This document shows, in pieces, positions 36,542 through 48,574 of a stretch of DNA of 64,000 nucleotides. The number at the start of each line of letters is the position of its first letter. Positions within the stretch are counted from its first letter, which is position 1. This DNA is from Ephemerocybe angulata (Eukaryota > Basidiomycota > Agaricomycetes > Agaricales > Psathyrellaceae). The DNA is taken from contig JAACJK010000002.1 in assembly GCA_013368325.1 (NCBI GenBank), positions 1,178,001 to 1,242,000 on the forward strand. The letters run 5' to 3'. A program made the translations under genes and the position numbers. The notes under the pieces are model-generated. The model was not told the origin of the DNA and did no database searches. It saw only the letters and a list, made by a program, of their open reading frames with translations.

Positions 36542-37955
36542 GTACGTCGCTCACCCTCACCCCGTTCACCGGATTTCGATACGTTGTCTTTAGACGTGGC
36601 AAGGATCATTCGCTCCCACACCGCAACACCCTCCTCAAGTTCAAGCCTGTTTCGCAGAAGACGAAGTTTGCATCACCACGACACCTCATTTCACCCCACT
36701 CACCGGAACTCGATATATTGTGTTTAGACGTCACACGAGTCATCCACGCGCATCAAGTCAGAAATTCCACCAGCCCGTCGTCTATTCAACGCGATCTCCG
36801 GAAGTCGATATGTTGAGTTTGGGCTTCTGGGTGTTCTGGTGCGTCCTCCTGCCCGTGCGCTGCGATATCCGACTCTCACCCCCCTCAACTCAGGCTTGCT
36901 ATGCTCGCCGACTATCCCCATGCAGCTTCCTGATGCGTACAACGCTTAGACCCGTTTTCCGGATTTCGATCTGTCGTGTCAAAGCGTTACCGGATCATTT
37001 CTCTCACCCCCTCTCAGGTGTGTTCTTGGCTTTGACATACCGATTTCGCCTACTTACGGCCCTGTAGGGTAACCCGCGTCACCCTGCGGGAACAGAATCA
37101 CGGCCCTGATATTTTCTCTCTCACACTTAGACCACCACTCGAGCCTCCAAACACCCCTCGGTACGTCCCTCATCTAATTTCTGAGACCCGTTTTCCGGAA
37201 GTTGATATATTGAGTATAGAGTCCCCGGAAATTCACAGCGACTTTCGCATCAATTTTCGCCTCGGACCTCTCAATTGCGCCACACAGAATATCAGGTCAG
37301 TGCGGTCCACTGCACGTCATTCAACTCGCCTGACTTCTTCTGACCTCAAGGCTCACAGTGATCTCATTCCAAATCGAGGTTCAAGGTGCGTACTCTCATT
37401 TGGACTCATTTTCCGGGCGCTGATATCTCGTAGGAGAATTCCCTTTTGCCACGTCTTGAACTCGCCATGGTAAGTCTAAATTATCGGCATTCTGCGTCAA
37501 TATTGCTGATCATCCTTTCGTTATTTCCAGGTACATCCTCTTCATCCGGCGCAACACGTAAGTCAATTTAAAAGTGTCATGCCACCAAACGCTCACCCGT
37601 CGCCCCCACGATTTTAAGCGTGCTCGGCGCGTCGCGCCGGCACAGTCAACATGACGCATCCCGCATTTTCAGGTAAGTTCATGTCCGTTGCCAGGAACCA
37701 GCCGGACGCTGATATACCGTTTTAGAAACTTACGTATCACGACGTCTGGAACTCGCTCCCGGTGAGTCTAAATTCCCCAAATTGCACGTTGATATCGCTA
37801 ATCATTGCTGTATTTCCCCCAGGTATGTACACGCCATCCCTACACAGCACGTAAGTCAATCTCACCATTGACATGTCGCCCCAAGCTCACACTGACTTCA
37901 GCGGCTCGGTGCTTTGTCCCGGCACAAGCAAACGAGCGTCCTCCCGCATTTTCAG
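36542..37955 (+). repeat. Intron-cassette array 1: tandem exon-intron modules with microexons
   Basis: At least nine intron-like segments follow one another on the plus strand: 36542-36593, 36666-36727, 37161-37219, 37386-37433, 37470-37530, 37558-37618, 37673-37725, 37762-37822 and 37851-37901. All are GT...AG and 48-62 bp long. Several share the 3' half CCGGA/GCG-NN-GATATA...TAG. The segment from 37434 to 37955 is a duplicated module of about 292 bp: exons of 36, 27 and 54 nt (37434-37469, 37531-37557, 37619-37672), then 36, 28 and 54 nt (37726-37761, 37823-37850, 37902-37955). Both third exons end CCGCATTTTCAG. Reading frame is not preserved between copies (27 versus 28 nt, and a stop in copy 1). 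I infer a spliced transcript, probably noncoding or a fast-decaying small gene. Confidence 0.55.
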
Positions 37956-38399
37956 GTCAGTTCAATTTTGCTGCCAGCACACGGTGAGAATCGTCGACCG
38001 GAGACGTGTGAGTCCCGATGAGATTTAAGTTTAAGCATTTCCTGTCAATCTCGAGTGATTGACGGAACGTAATAATTAGATCACTCGCGAGACGCCACTA
38101 AGCTCGCTGAGAAAAGACTCTTACACCTCGGGGTGGGAGAAGAAGCGGCGCCGGGCGTAACAACAAGTCGCACTCGAGCGGAAGATATCAATGAGTCCAT
38201 GGACGCGATTGATATCCATTTTTGGAATGGATTGAATGACCGCCGGGACGACTGATTATCCCCGGCCATGAGACCTCACCCTGCACGGAATTATGCGAAA
38301 TGAAGGACTTACTGTCCTTCCATGGTCGCCCTCGCCCGTGTATCCATAGCCACGTATCCCCCGTCTAAACGAAGGGTTTAGCTGGATCCGCAGGACAGA

Positions 38400-38430
38400 C
38401 TTAGGGTAAGCTCGCCGAGCTTACCCTAAG
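38400..38430. repeat. Perfect 15-bp-arm palindrome
   Basis: CTTAGGGTAAGCTCG, one C, then its exact reverse complement. It could be a cruciform/hairpin in an LTR-like or other element remnant. The flanks (38000-38650) have no open frame, and I could not find element ends. Confidence 0.7.
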
Positions 38431-38808
38431 CCTGGTGTACAGTAACCCTAACACTACGTACGCTGTATTGACTATAATACATTACCCGACTCCCGAGCAC
38501 TAGCTCGAGAACTTTGATATTTATATCACAGAGCCGGATCCCCTTCAACGAGGCCAAGTGATATTGAGCGGGCCGCAAGCGCCTGCGCAAACTCGGAAAT
38601 CGGCCGCTGGCCGAAGGGTACACTCGCTCCCCTCCAAAGAGAATACAAGGCTACCCTCTTTCTTACCACGGCACGTAGACCTCTGAATGAGGTCCAATCT
38701 CGCTGCCATCCTACGCAGACATAATCAGATAAGAGTGAGCGATCTGGACTTGGACACGCCTAGCATGCGTACCTGAATGAATTCGCCTTCTCAACGCCAA
38801 CTCTCCTG

Positions 38809-39091
38809 TCAGGCGATATCATGGAGGCGAATATCAAAAGCTACGTATGCCCGCATCTGTGAGTAATGACATCTATTAGGGCTTAGGGGCGGTAACTTAC
38901 AGGAGAAACCGCACCGCGCCCGCCGCACTATGTGAACCTCCACGGTTTCGCGCGCCGGCCATGAATCGACACACACATCACCCTCGGGCACAGTGGAGCT
39001 CTCACATCGATGCAGCACAACATTCTTCACATCAATGGGTACGTATGATGGTATCGTTTGGATGGAGGTGTCGTACGCTGCCAAGGCACGC
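38809..39091 (-). other. Candidate isolated exon in a gene-poor stretch
   Basis: On the minus strand, after a TTTGTAG acceptor-like site at about 39092, an open stretch reads YDTSIQTIPSYVPIDVKNVV and VEVHIVRRARCGFS. A donor (GTAAGTTACC) at about 38902 and a short following exon could end in a stop. The composition looks protein-like but no upstream exon was found and I recognise no family. It may be a decayed gene fragment. Confidence 0.25.
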
Positions 39092-39099
39092 AACTACAA

Positions 39100-41100
39100 A
39101 CCGTGCGGAGAAACGCGCCAAAACTGACTTCGCGCATGAGAGTCAATCACCTTTTGACATTCATTTAAATAGAATTTTAGCATTCTCTATAAGCCCAAAT
39201 CGTGTCGAATGACGTTTTGAGTGACGAGACGTACGGGTAATCGGTGCGGAACGATAAACGAGACTGAATCTGGCGCAGTTCTGAAATAAGCGCCCATGAG
39301 AAGATAAGCGCCTCAAAGCGATTTCACCTTTTTAACCACAAATAGAACTTGGATAGTGATATAAAGTGCTGTAATACTACATAGAGGTGCTTATACTAGT
39401 GCTTACAAGCTGACCTTTGCCAAAATATCGAGATCAAAGGTGAAAGTAAGTTAGTCAAGTTTCTGCGCTGGCATGCGTGGGTCATCTTCGTGCCCAGCTC
39501 CGTTCATTTGCAAGGGGTTTGACCGTGTAATTCAGGTACCCGAGTAACTAAGATAAACGTAACTGATGGCTTAGGAACGCTACATACATTGGGAGAGTGA
39601 CGAAGTCGCTTGACACGGTAAGACGTTGTGCGACGCAAGCGCACTTGCAAACGAGACCCGCGCATCGAATGCGCGCAATTTCAGTGTTTTTGGAAAATAT
39701 CTAGACCTGAATCGCACTTCAGTATAACCATGGGCCAAACTTCGCTCACCCAAGAAACTCCCGGATGAAACCCAAACTTACGACAGACAGGCGGCCGCAC
39801 TTGACATCCCGTCCTCCTCACCCTATTCAACCACGAATACGCAACAACGACGCTTCTGGCCTGGACATATCAGTAACGTACGTACTTAGTGCCATCAGAC
39901 AGCTCAAATCTTCTCATGTTTCTTCAGATTAATCTATCGCAGTGACGAGAACGATTTCCGGGATGCTCGTTTGTGTGGAATATGCATGGAAACGCGAATA
40001 GAGCCATTTGAGCATGTATACATGCTGGTATATAGCTCCAAGTCTTGCTCAATGTAGGTTTGATATTTTGAGTGAAAGAGGGCCTGCGATACAGGATGCA
40101 TCGACTCGATTGTGCATAAACGAGGGGACGGACGCACTCATCCTCGTCGTACCACACGCTCATAACACCTCATTTGAAACTTCCCGGTTCCACTTAGCCG
40201 TCCCGCAGACCATACACAGCCCATCACTGCCATCTTTTCTCCCACTGTCAGAGTTTGAACGTCCCCAAGCGAAGATCTAGAGTGCAGGGAGGCGAAAGGG
40301 AGACCCGGCGCGAGCGCGATGGCATCGCGCGCACGCAGAGCAACGAAAAGCATTATGGCATTCATTGAGCACGTACGTACTTCGCCAAGCAGAATGCTCG
40401 GAGATCCACAAGTCCTCCGAGCAATCTGTGGTGGGAGGAAAGGGATAAAAGCTGGACGGGCTCACTGAGTTTGAGCATTCCGCCCTTCCTCCCCATTCCA
40501 CATCCACACCTCCCTCTATCCAAGTTAGCAGCCCTCTGTCATTTCTCTATCATTACCACCATTGCATTGGCCACGCTGGCTCTTCTTCTCATCGATGTCG
40601 ATGTGCTCGTCGTTGTGTACGGCGAGCTTGTCGTTCTGCACGGTGAGCTCGCCCCTTCCCGCTCGTTTGATGGCAGCCTTCGGCATCTTTCGTCTTCAAT
40701 TCCGTTTTCTTCTGGCTGCCACGTCGCTCACCCTCCCTTTTATTGTGACCACCATCGCTTTTCCTTTCCAAAATCAGTTCATTAGGTCTGCTGCTATTAT
40801 ACAGTGAGTACAGACTTGTAAAGTCTATCGAACGTCTACTGATACCTCCCCAGGCCCACCAAGATTCTCTCTACCTTCCATCCATACTGCACAGTATTCC
40901 ATCCATACTGCACAGTAAGTCTGACCATTGAATACACGACGAATTGTACTCACTACAGATTCTTCTAGATGAATGGCGGGAAAAGGTCAGTCTCAAGCTG
41001 CATGCCATTGAGCGTTCGTCACTGACCCCCAGTGCTAGACGATAGTCTGTACGTCGTCTGAATCGCGTCGGAGGCCTGTCCTTGACTAGAAGATGTCAAG
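39100..41100. other. Intergenic, no supported gene
   Basis: AT-richer than the surroundings around 39130-39450 (for example ATTTAAATAGAATTTTAGC at 39165). No convincing gene or repeat. Short splice-like sites near 40800-40980 may belong to the array that follows; CCATCCATACTGCACAGTA is repeated in tandem at about 40878-40920. Confidence 0.4.
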
Positions 41101-41142
41101 GTCATCGTTGGAGTTGGAGATGACGGGGCTAGATGAAAGTAG

Positions 41143-43043
41143 GTGAGTACGCTGCTCTGTATGATGAGCTAGTACTAACGGCCGACGCACCAGATGTCCT
41201 CCACCCTCTCCAAGGGTTCCCTGTTGTACCCGCCTCGCTCGCCACCACACACGACGACCGCCAGCGATCACGGCCGCGACGACGATGACGACTGCTCACA
41301 CACCGTTTTACATGCCCTCCACCCTCTCCAAAGGCATCCAAGGTCGTCCCCGCCTTGGCCGACATGCTCACAACACCCCGGAGGTTGAAGCCGAGCCAAG
41401 AACCTGAACGGCGATCACAAGAGCGACGACGGAGTCGGCGCCAGAGCACGTTGTCCATGCTCTCCACAGGTGCCCATCATGCAGCTTGTCTCCGTTTCCG
41501 CCTTCGTCCTGCAACGGTGAAGGCGAGGTGCTGGGTGTTGCGTGTCGGTCGTCCTCGTCGTCCTCGGTCTCGCCTACTTCGATGCGGCCGCCGCATCGCC
41601 CCTCATTTCGCAAAACGAGCTGAACACGTAGACCGGAGCTCCTTGGGCGAGTGCGATGGCGGCTACGATGGCTGGATAGAGGTAAGTCATCGTCGTGGTT
41701 CGGACAAATAGTTACTCACTTTGTATCAAAGGCTTTGGGCGGCGACGACTCCCCAACATCGTCACACCCACCGCCCTCGCCACAGGTTCCCACCGTCGTC
41801 TCTGCCGCTGTCTTCGTTCCACCTTGCTGTGGGTCACCCTCGCCGTCATTGGCACGGCCACCACTTTGCAGTTATGCGCACAACGACGGCCACGTTCCCG
41901 CCTCCGGTCTCCAGCGTCGCCCTGCCCCGTTCTTCGTTTCCTGCAATGACGTTGGATGCTGTAAGTCGTCCTCGGTATCGCGGTCTTTGACACAGCCGCC
42001 ACGTCGTCCACCGCGCAACAACGACCTGGAATAGCTCCACACGGCGGCTACGAGCACGACTACGTAAGTCACGAATGCTACTGGGACGAATCTATACTCA
42101 CCTTGGATGCACCCTCCAGCGTCCGCCGGGCCTCACGCCGTTGAGGTCTTGAAGCTCTCCCTTCGCGTATGCCGCCGTCGTTGTCGGTACCGGTGCTGGT
42201 ATCGACTGGCTTGCATGAGTTCATCCGTTCGCTCGACTAGTGATGTCGGGGCCGCTGTGCTCGCAGATGTCAACGGCGGCGAATGGTTGCGCTCGCTGTA
42301 GCTCGTGCTGAATGACTCGTACCAACCAGGTAAGCTCTTTTTGCTCGCTGTAATCATTCTGATGCTTCAACTCACCTAATACCTATATCGCACCCTTCCC
42401 AGCTCGCCTACCCTGACATCATCTCTCGCGCGAAAGAGCGCGTAGCACCACCAGGCCCATTGTGGATGTCCCACGTCAGACAGCAGCGTTCGCGTCTGTA
42501 GTCGGGCGGCCTTTGTAGCTCTTGAATTGGCGTAAGTCGTCGTCGTTGCTGGTGCAGGGTTGACCACTCTCGTCTTTGCTCAGAGGCTGAGACACGGTTG
42601 CGCTCGCAGGTGCCGACGTCGTGCGTGCTCGTTGGGGTTCGTACTGTACAGGTAAGTCTGATTTCACGCTGGACTGCGATTGGGCAACTCACCGGTATCG
42701 CGCCCCCTCTAGCTCGGACGAGTGCGTAGCACCACCTATTACATCTTGGATGTGGTTCGCCCAGCATCTCCGGGTGCCGATTGGCTCTTCTAGCCAGTGT
42801 ATTCGCAAACGTCGTCGTCGTTGCTGTGAGATGGAGTGTGCGATGGTAAGCCTTGACCGGTATCTACGAGTATTCTCACTCACCGTGACCCTGAGCAGCA
42901 GTCCTGAACACGTTGGGCTGGCGGGGGTCGACGCCGTGGAGTCGTCGTTGTGCTTCTGGGGGTTCAAACGTTCACGCTGCACCGGTAAGTCTGAGTCCTC
43001 GCTGGATCTGGGCGGAAACTCACGTACATCGCGCCCTCTCTAG
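41143..43043 (+). repeat. Intron-cassette array 2
   Basis: Intron-like segments on the plus strand: 41143-41193 (with a perfect CTAAC branch site), 41682-41731, 41961-41995, 42064-42119, 42330-42402, 42652-42712, 42846-42901 and 42985-43043. Most donors are GTAAGTC or GTAAGC. Cassettes at 42330, 42652 and 42985 are related, about 320-330 bp apart, with AACTCACC...ATCGCGCCC-CTCTAG at the 3' end; the first two are followed by a shared GCGTAGCACCACC. Intervening sequence is rich in CGTCGT. Splicing 41682-41731 and 41961-41995 keeps one frame open from 41355 to 42063, but it meets a stop after the next join. I infer a multi-intron transcript with repeated units; coding status is unresolved. Confidence 0.5.
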
Positions 43044-43350
43044 GTCGAAAATGCGCGTCGCTCGTGTGGATGAGCTTGAAGTAGCACCGAGCACGTCGCC
43101 AATCTCGCTCGTAGGGCCGGTAGTCGTCGCGTTGGAGCAGAGTCGTTGGGGACTGGGACGGCCGAAAGAGCGCGCGAGGATCGTCAAAAGCACCGGTGCG
43201 AACGGGGTCGAGGGGCGGTTGGAGAGCGTTTGGGAGAGGATTAGATGGGGCGGGTGATGGCAGGGGGAGAGACGCGACGCGGGGGCTTTGATTGTTAGGC
43301 AATGTTTATCTCGGGGGCTGAGTGGCTGTAGGCGCCCGCATCGCAATCAA

Positions 43351-44910
43351 ACAAAGGGCTTGTGATGGTTGGGAGCAAGCCGCGATTGCCTTATGCTCCC
43401 AATTTGGGGTTGGACCGTGTGAAATATTTCGGCAACACGTTGAGACGCCGGTGCTTACACCACAAGATTTTAAGCGCTTCATCCAGAACCTTCAACCACT
43501 AATCCTTTCCATAGACTACGTGTCTCCAAGTTCACGCAGAAGCACGATAGAGTTCATATAATTGTGAAGGCTGATATGTCTGGGAGGTGGCCAAGAAAGG
43601 TGATAACCGACGAGGTGCGACATTCAATACGCCGTTCGAGACTACTTATCCACTGAATTTCTCCTTAGTTGCTATCGAGAGCTTCCCAGGGGTCTCCAGC
43701 AGACCTGTTCTCCGTCTGTAAAGCACTCATAGATGGCGAATTTACACCAGAAGTGGTCCAACTCCCCGCGCTATTCCTGAGGGCAGACCTCATTCCACGC
43801 GTCGAGCAGCAGGATCCCCAGGAGATCCAGGACAGGATGAAACGAGCCGCGACCTCAATATCTATGCTTGCATCTATATTACGCGCTGCAAAGGAAGAAC
43901 CCGATATCGTGGAAGGTCTTATTGCGTGGGCCCTCGAGTCCGTCGATGGGATTTGTGGTTGGGCTCGGCTGCTCCTCATCGTCCCTGACGTCGATCCTTA
44001 TTGGAAGGATGACCTTGTTGCCGCGCATTACAGAAGCGCGGCTGCCCTGAACCTCTTACTCCATCTTGACCCTAAAGTGTACGGGGCGTTCATTTCGTCG
44101 AACGTATTTATCGACTTGGCGATACAGGTCTGGGTGCGCGAGGGACCGGAAAAAGAGCTCCTGATGGGCGCCGAAAACGGGTCCGTCATCCCTCCCTTCC
44201 TTTCCTATTGCCTTAGCCAAAAAGAAGGGGTGGAAGCGCTCGCCGAACGTCTAATTGATCGCAGACTCACCGAGAGGTTCGTCTCAGCTGTTGTGCGCAG
44301 AATGCGTCAAGCGTCGCTTGTTAACCTTTCGTCGACCACGCCGGAGCAAATCGCTGAGTACGTCACCTACATCAACACCATGACGGCCAGACTCCACGGC
44401 TTCGAAAACGACACCATTCAGAAGGCTTTCCGGACGACGAACTGTATCAAGAACGTTTTTTCCTCTCTGAACGACTTGTCTATCGTTCTCGAGAGGCACG
44501 ACCCCAAGAAGCTTCCTCTCCTGGCGGTGCCGATCTTCACCCTTACAGCGATCACGGTATTCGAACGTACGCGCGCTGTGCATAACTGGCGTGACTTCAT
44601 TGCAGGAAACCTTTTATCCATGCTCTCTCGCATCGCCCCTGCTATCCCTCAATCCGACATGAAGAACACGAAGATCATCTGTTCTACCCTCAGGAATCTC
44701 AGTGCATGTGCGTACTTCCCTGTCTTCCTCGCAACCCTTTCCGAGGCAGTTCCGTCGGGAAGAGTCGAATGTCCCCCGCTGTGTAACGAGACCATCGATT
44801 ACTGGTGGGGTACCGTTTGGGACGACAAATCATTGGCACCCCGAGTCGACCTGTACCGGTCTATACGAGATGCCCCTGTCGCGATTTGCGATAACCTACA
44901 GGTAAGCTCG
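43351..44910. repeat. Second copy of the 31572-34960 duplicated block
   Basis: This block holds the 118-bp upstream segment, a shared 110-bp flank (GATTTTAAGCGCTTCATCC), exon 1 and most of exon 2 of a MYND gene. It lacks the 1.84-kb insertion found in the other copy. The coding parts differ by only scattered substitutions, so the duplication is recent. Similarity to the first copy fades soon after the exon 2 donor at 44902. Confidence 0.88.
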
Positions 44911-45670
44911 CTTTTCTCCTCTGTAACTGTGCTCATGCGTCTTTGCGACAGTGCAACCGGAAGAGTGGTAGCTGCAAAGCGCCATCGCGACAGTGCTCCG
45001 GATGTTCCTCCGCGCTCTACTGCTCGATCGAGTGTCAAAAAGAGGACTGGGACAACCTACATCACGCGGAATGCATTTATGCACGTCGAGAGCACGACGG
45101 TGAGTGATTTAGCACTTGAATGTCTCTCAATATCTAACCCGCAACAGGCCGCTTAGCCGCTAGAAACCGGTACTCCCCCGCCACGCGAAACTTTCAAACG
45201 ACATGGGTCGAGAGATTGTACAACAATCAATCCGATATGCTCACCAGGAGTGTCTTGAGGATGAACCCTGGATATTCCCTGCACGATCTCGTAACCGTCC
45301 TGGACTGCTCAGAGGGGCCGTTCGACATGGGGTCTCACCGTTTGGACGACGAAGGTTGGTGGGCAGGCCCTTGGTGGGATGAAGAGATGCACACGTCTTT
45401 CGAGACACAGTCGTATCTCAAACCACGATTTGCTCACGCCGTTCGCAATTATATGTCCAGAGAGATGTGTGAAGACCACCAAATTGTGGAAGCCTGCTTC
45501 TACCATTGCTCGCGCCGCGTTATCGCGTTGATGGTGGTGTTGAAACGCATCGAAGGGAAATACGAAGCAGTCTATTCCATTCCGAGGTTTGGAGGTGAGT
45601 CGATAGTGCTTGCATGTTTATACGTCCCACTTATGACCAATGACCAGAAGTGGTAGACAAGCCTAAGTAA
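43576..45670 (+). CDS. MYND-finger family protein (complete, 624 aa)
   Basis: Exons 43576-43599, 43669-44901, 44952-45099, 45148-45594 and 45648-45670 sum to 1875 nt, and all introns are GT-AG. Residues 9-419 are the helical domain (ALESVDGICGWARLLLIVPD, TEQ-rich turns, IDYWWGTVWDDKSLAPRVDL). The MYND finger begins at residue 420 and includes CSGCSSALYCSIECQKEDW and HHAEC. The C-terminal domain contains FYHCSRRVIALMVVLKRIEG and ends VVDKPK. This is the intact sister of the broken copy at 33641. Its stop codon lies 22 bp from that of the convergent paralogue at 45693, so their transcripts probably overlap at the 3' ends. Confidence 0.9.
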
Positions 45671-45692
45671 CGCTAAAGAGGACGTCAATATA

Positions 45693-47858
45693 TCATTGAT
45701 CGTAGTCACTCTTCGGAATGGGCCAAGTTCCTTGAGTGGTTTTTCGTACTACGAGAACAGTTAGCACGAACATATGGATCGGTGGATGATCCGGCGGATA
45801 CTCACCTCCACGTCTGGGAATGGAATACGCAACCTTGTAGAACCCGCCGGGCAGCCGCTTGAGTAGCATGAGCAACGAGAGCGCTTCAGCGGAGCCGTAC
45901 AAGAAGTAAAAGTCGACCAGCCGGTATTCTTCCCACATCCTCCCAGACCTAAAGTCTTCAACTAGGGCCATCACCCGAGGACCTATGGACGATGCTTGCA
46001 CTTCATAGTTGGCGTGGTTTGTACCGACCCACCAGCGAGGGTTGAGTCGGAGACTCTCTGGGAATACTTGGGTACTGGGGACGAGGATGCCAGTGCAGTC
46101 GACGATAGGGACGATTTCATAGGGTTTGTGGTCGGGAAAGGCCTGCCTGCCAATTTGGTCTCGGTCGAACAATGGGAGACTGTCGTTGCAGATGATTTGG
46201 GCCCACGACATTTGGAAATGCCGGTCGGAGTATCTGTACCGAGTGTGCGTCATTTCCCGGGCTACCAGCAAGGTTAGCGTCATTAAACCCACTTTTAGAT
46301 GGGGCTTACCGATTTCATCCTGCTTTGCACGATAGCACTCTGACTTATGGAAACGCTTCCAATCCTCGGCCTGACAGCGAGGCGAGCAATACGAAGCGGT
46401 GACACATCGAGAACAAATCCAGGAGTGTTTCGGTCGCTTCATAACATCACACTATCAGAGCGTAATGAGGACGACATCTCGAGGCAGGACCAGAAATATC
46501 ACACACCGAGATGTTATCACAGACAGTTGCACCAGGAATCTCCTCGCGCACGACCGCGCGTTCTGCCGCATCTTTCCAAAAGATCTCCCAGATGTTCGCA
46601 AGTTTCTCGTTCCGGATATGAGAATACTCCCCTGCATCCCAAGCGTTGATGTTGCCACATCGTACTAATTGCTTGACGACTTTGGGGTATGACAGATGGA
46701 TCAGTAGGTGGCTGAGAGTGTATCGAACCAGCTCATAGCCCCGCAGCTGCATGTCCGGGAGGTCTTTCGTGTTGGATACCGCCGCAGACATTCGTACAAG
46801 CAAACCGAGAAGGTCCCCCCTGATAGCCTCGCCCCAGTTCTGGAGAATCCGAGTCCTAGCGGTGAACAGGAGGTTGATGCCAGTCGCAAGAACCGTGAAG
46901 CACGTCGTCTCCCAAAGCTTCGAAGGATGGGATTTTTCGACAGCGGCTGATAAGATATCGAGGGCGGTGATGATTTCGGTAAGGTATTCGTTTGCGTGGA
47001 ATGCTTTGATCATGGCGTCGTTGTTGTACTTCGTGAGGGGTACGATAATCTTCATGATCTTGTCGACGTAGTTGACGACGGTAGGGAGTGGCGCTGTGTT
47101 GATATAGATGCGGACTGCCTGGAGAAGTTTGACCATCAAGGATTTCGTTAGCTTCCCCGCGAGCCCGCTGGCGATAGCCCTCTCGCACAATGCCTCTGTC
47201 GCGTCCTCGCTTCCCAACATAACAGTTAAGAGCGGAATGGAGCCCAGCATCTCGTTGCTGATGCTCGTGATAAGGCTCTTGTCGCCTTCCCGCAGCCACA
47301 ATCGGAGAACCAGATCTACAAATCCGCGCGACGAGATGTACACCTGGAAGATGGACGAGTGAGTCTGTATCGCATTATACAGGATATTTGCGTAGAGATT
47401 GTATTGGTCCCCTTGATCTTCCTTCCAGAAAGGGTCTGCGTCGGGAGCAAACATGAGGAAGTCGATCCAAGCACAGATTCCGTCCACGTTTTGAACCAGG
47501 AGAGGAGTCGCGACTTTCTCGATGCTGGGGGTGACGTGGGTAATGTGGAGAAGGTATTCGAGTAGCTTGAGGCCTTGTGCACCCTGCCTAATGACCATCT
47601 TAGAGTGGTTGGGGTCGGCCCTCCTCGTCTCGGGGCTCGGGACGTCTTCAACTTGCAGGAATTTCATAACCACTGGGACCGTCTCGGGTGTACTATCCCC
47701 CTTCTGCAACGCATTTTGTAGCGTTTTCAGGGCTGATAGAGACCCTGTGGAAGCTTTCGACAACAACTTTGCGCTATCGAATAAGCTCATGGGCGTCAGA
47801 AGGAGGGGTAAAGACGTACCTGGCCGGTAATCGCCCCACTCCGATGATTCTTAGACAT
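45693..47858 (-). CDS. MYND-finger family protein (complete, 650 aa)
   Basis: Exons are 47820-47858 (MSKNHRSGAITGQ), 46507-47766, 46310-46451, 45806-46261 and 45693-45748, summing to 1953 nt. I prefer this start over the in-frame ATG at 47790. It reproduces the short first exon and the LLSKASTGS exon start of all relatives, using GTACGT and GCAAAG splice sites. The 48-bp intron 46262-46309 contains no stop, so an unspliced reading stays open; the paralogues show it is an intron. The finger reads WICSRCVTASYCSPRCQAED and HKSEC. The C-terminal domain includes SLRLNPRWWVGTNHANYE and LSLLMLLKRLPGGFYKVAYS. Function unknown. Confidence 0.87.
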
Positions 47859-48574
47859 CCTAAGCCTTCTATAGCGATGCAGGTTCAGGTTTACAGGCCT
47901 GTGTGATGAGGATCCCAGGGGGAAGATTTGGTGGTGGTGGTTCAAAGGAGAAAGTCTGCAAACGCTCTAAACTCTTCATTCCAACCCTAACCATAGTTTG
48001 ATCACGATTTTCCGGGCGCCTACAGCCAATCAGGCCCCGAAGCGCCCATTTAAAAAGAACAGTTCGTCAATTAGGGTGCTACAGGTGCGAGAGGGGATAT
48101 ATCTCACAGGAGGTCAACTTTAGTCTCGCAGGGATAAGACACGGCATAACTATTGATCCTGACATCGACTGTAGTATGGAGGCATTCACTCTGGAGTCTA
48201 TATCTCCGAGTTATTGTTGCAAGACTAAACAACTTAAAAGTCCAGATTTGGCCTAAGAAGTAGTCACATTTTGAGCCTCTGAATCTGACTGTCTGGTGCA
48301 CCAAGGTCAATTTGAATTCGTTGCGAACTTCGCGAAAGCTGCGAGTAGCTGGGAATCGAGCGCAGGGTGAACGTTGAACGATAAGACCATTTCCCTCTCA
48401 CAGTCGTGAATGAGCCTGAGAAAATAATTGAAAGAGAGGCCAAGTGCTATGATACATATGCAGGAGAGTGGCTAAACTGACGTACAGAAATATAATCTAT
48501 AGCTACAACAGCGCTTTTCATGGGGTATCACATATAAGTACAGAAAAATTAACCGAAACCGAGGCCTCTAGTAA
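47859..48574. other. Intergenic, no supported gene
   Basis: A 716-bp gap between the divergent 5' end of a MYND gene and the 3' end of the DUF4360 gene. No open frame of interest, no repeat found. Confidence 0.5.

Noticed and set aside
38000..38650. Possible LTR around the 38.4-kb palindrome
   Set aside because: No TG...CA ends with a target duplication could be placed, so I report only the palindrome.
47767..47790. ATG at 47790 (MSLFDSAK...) as the start of the MYND gene
   Set aside because: The short first exon at 47820-47858 with GT-AG sites matches the structure of all paralogues; the region around 47790 is then intronic.
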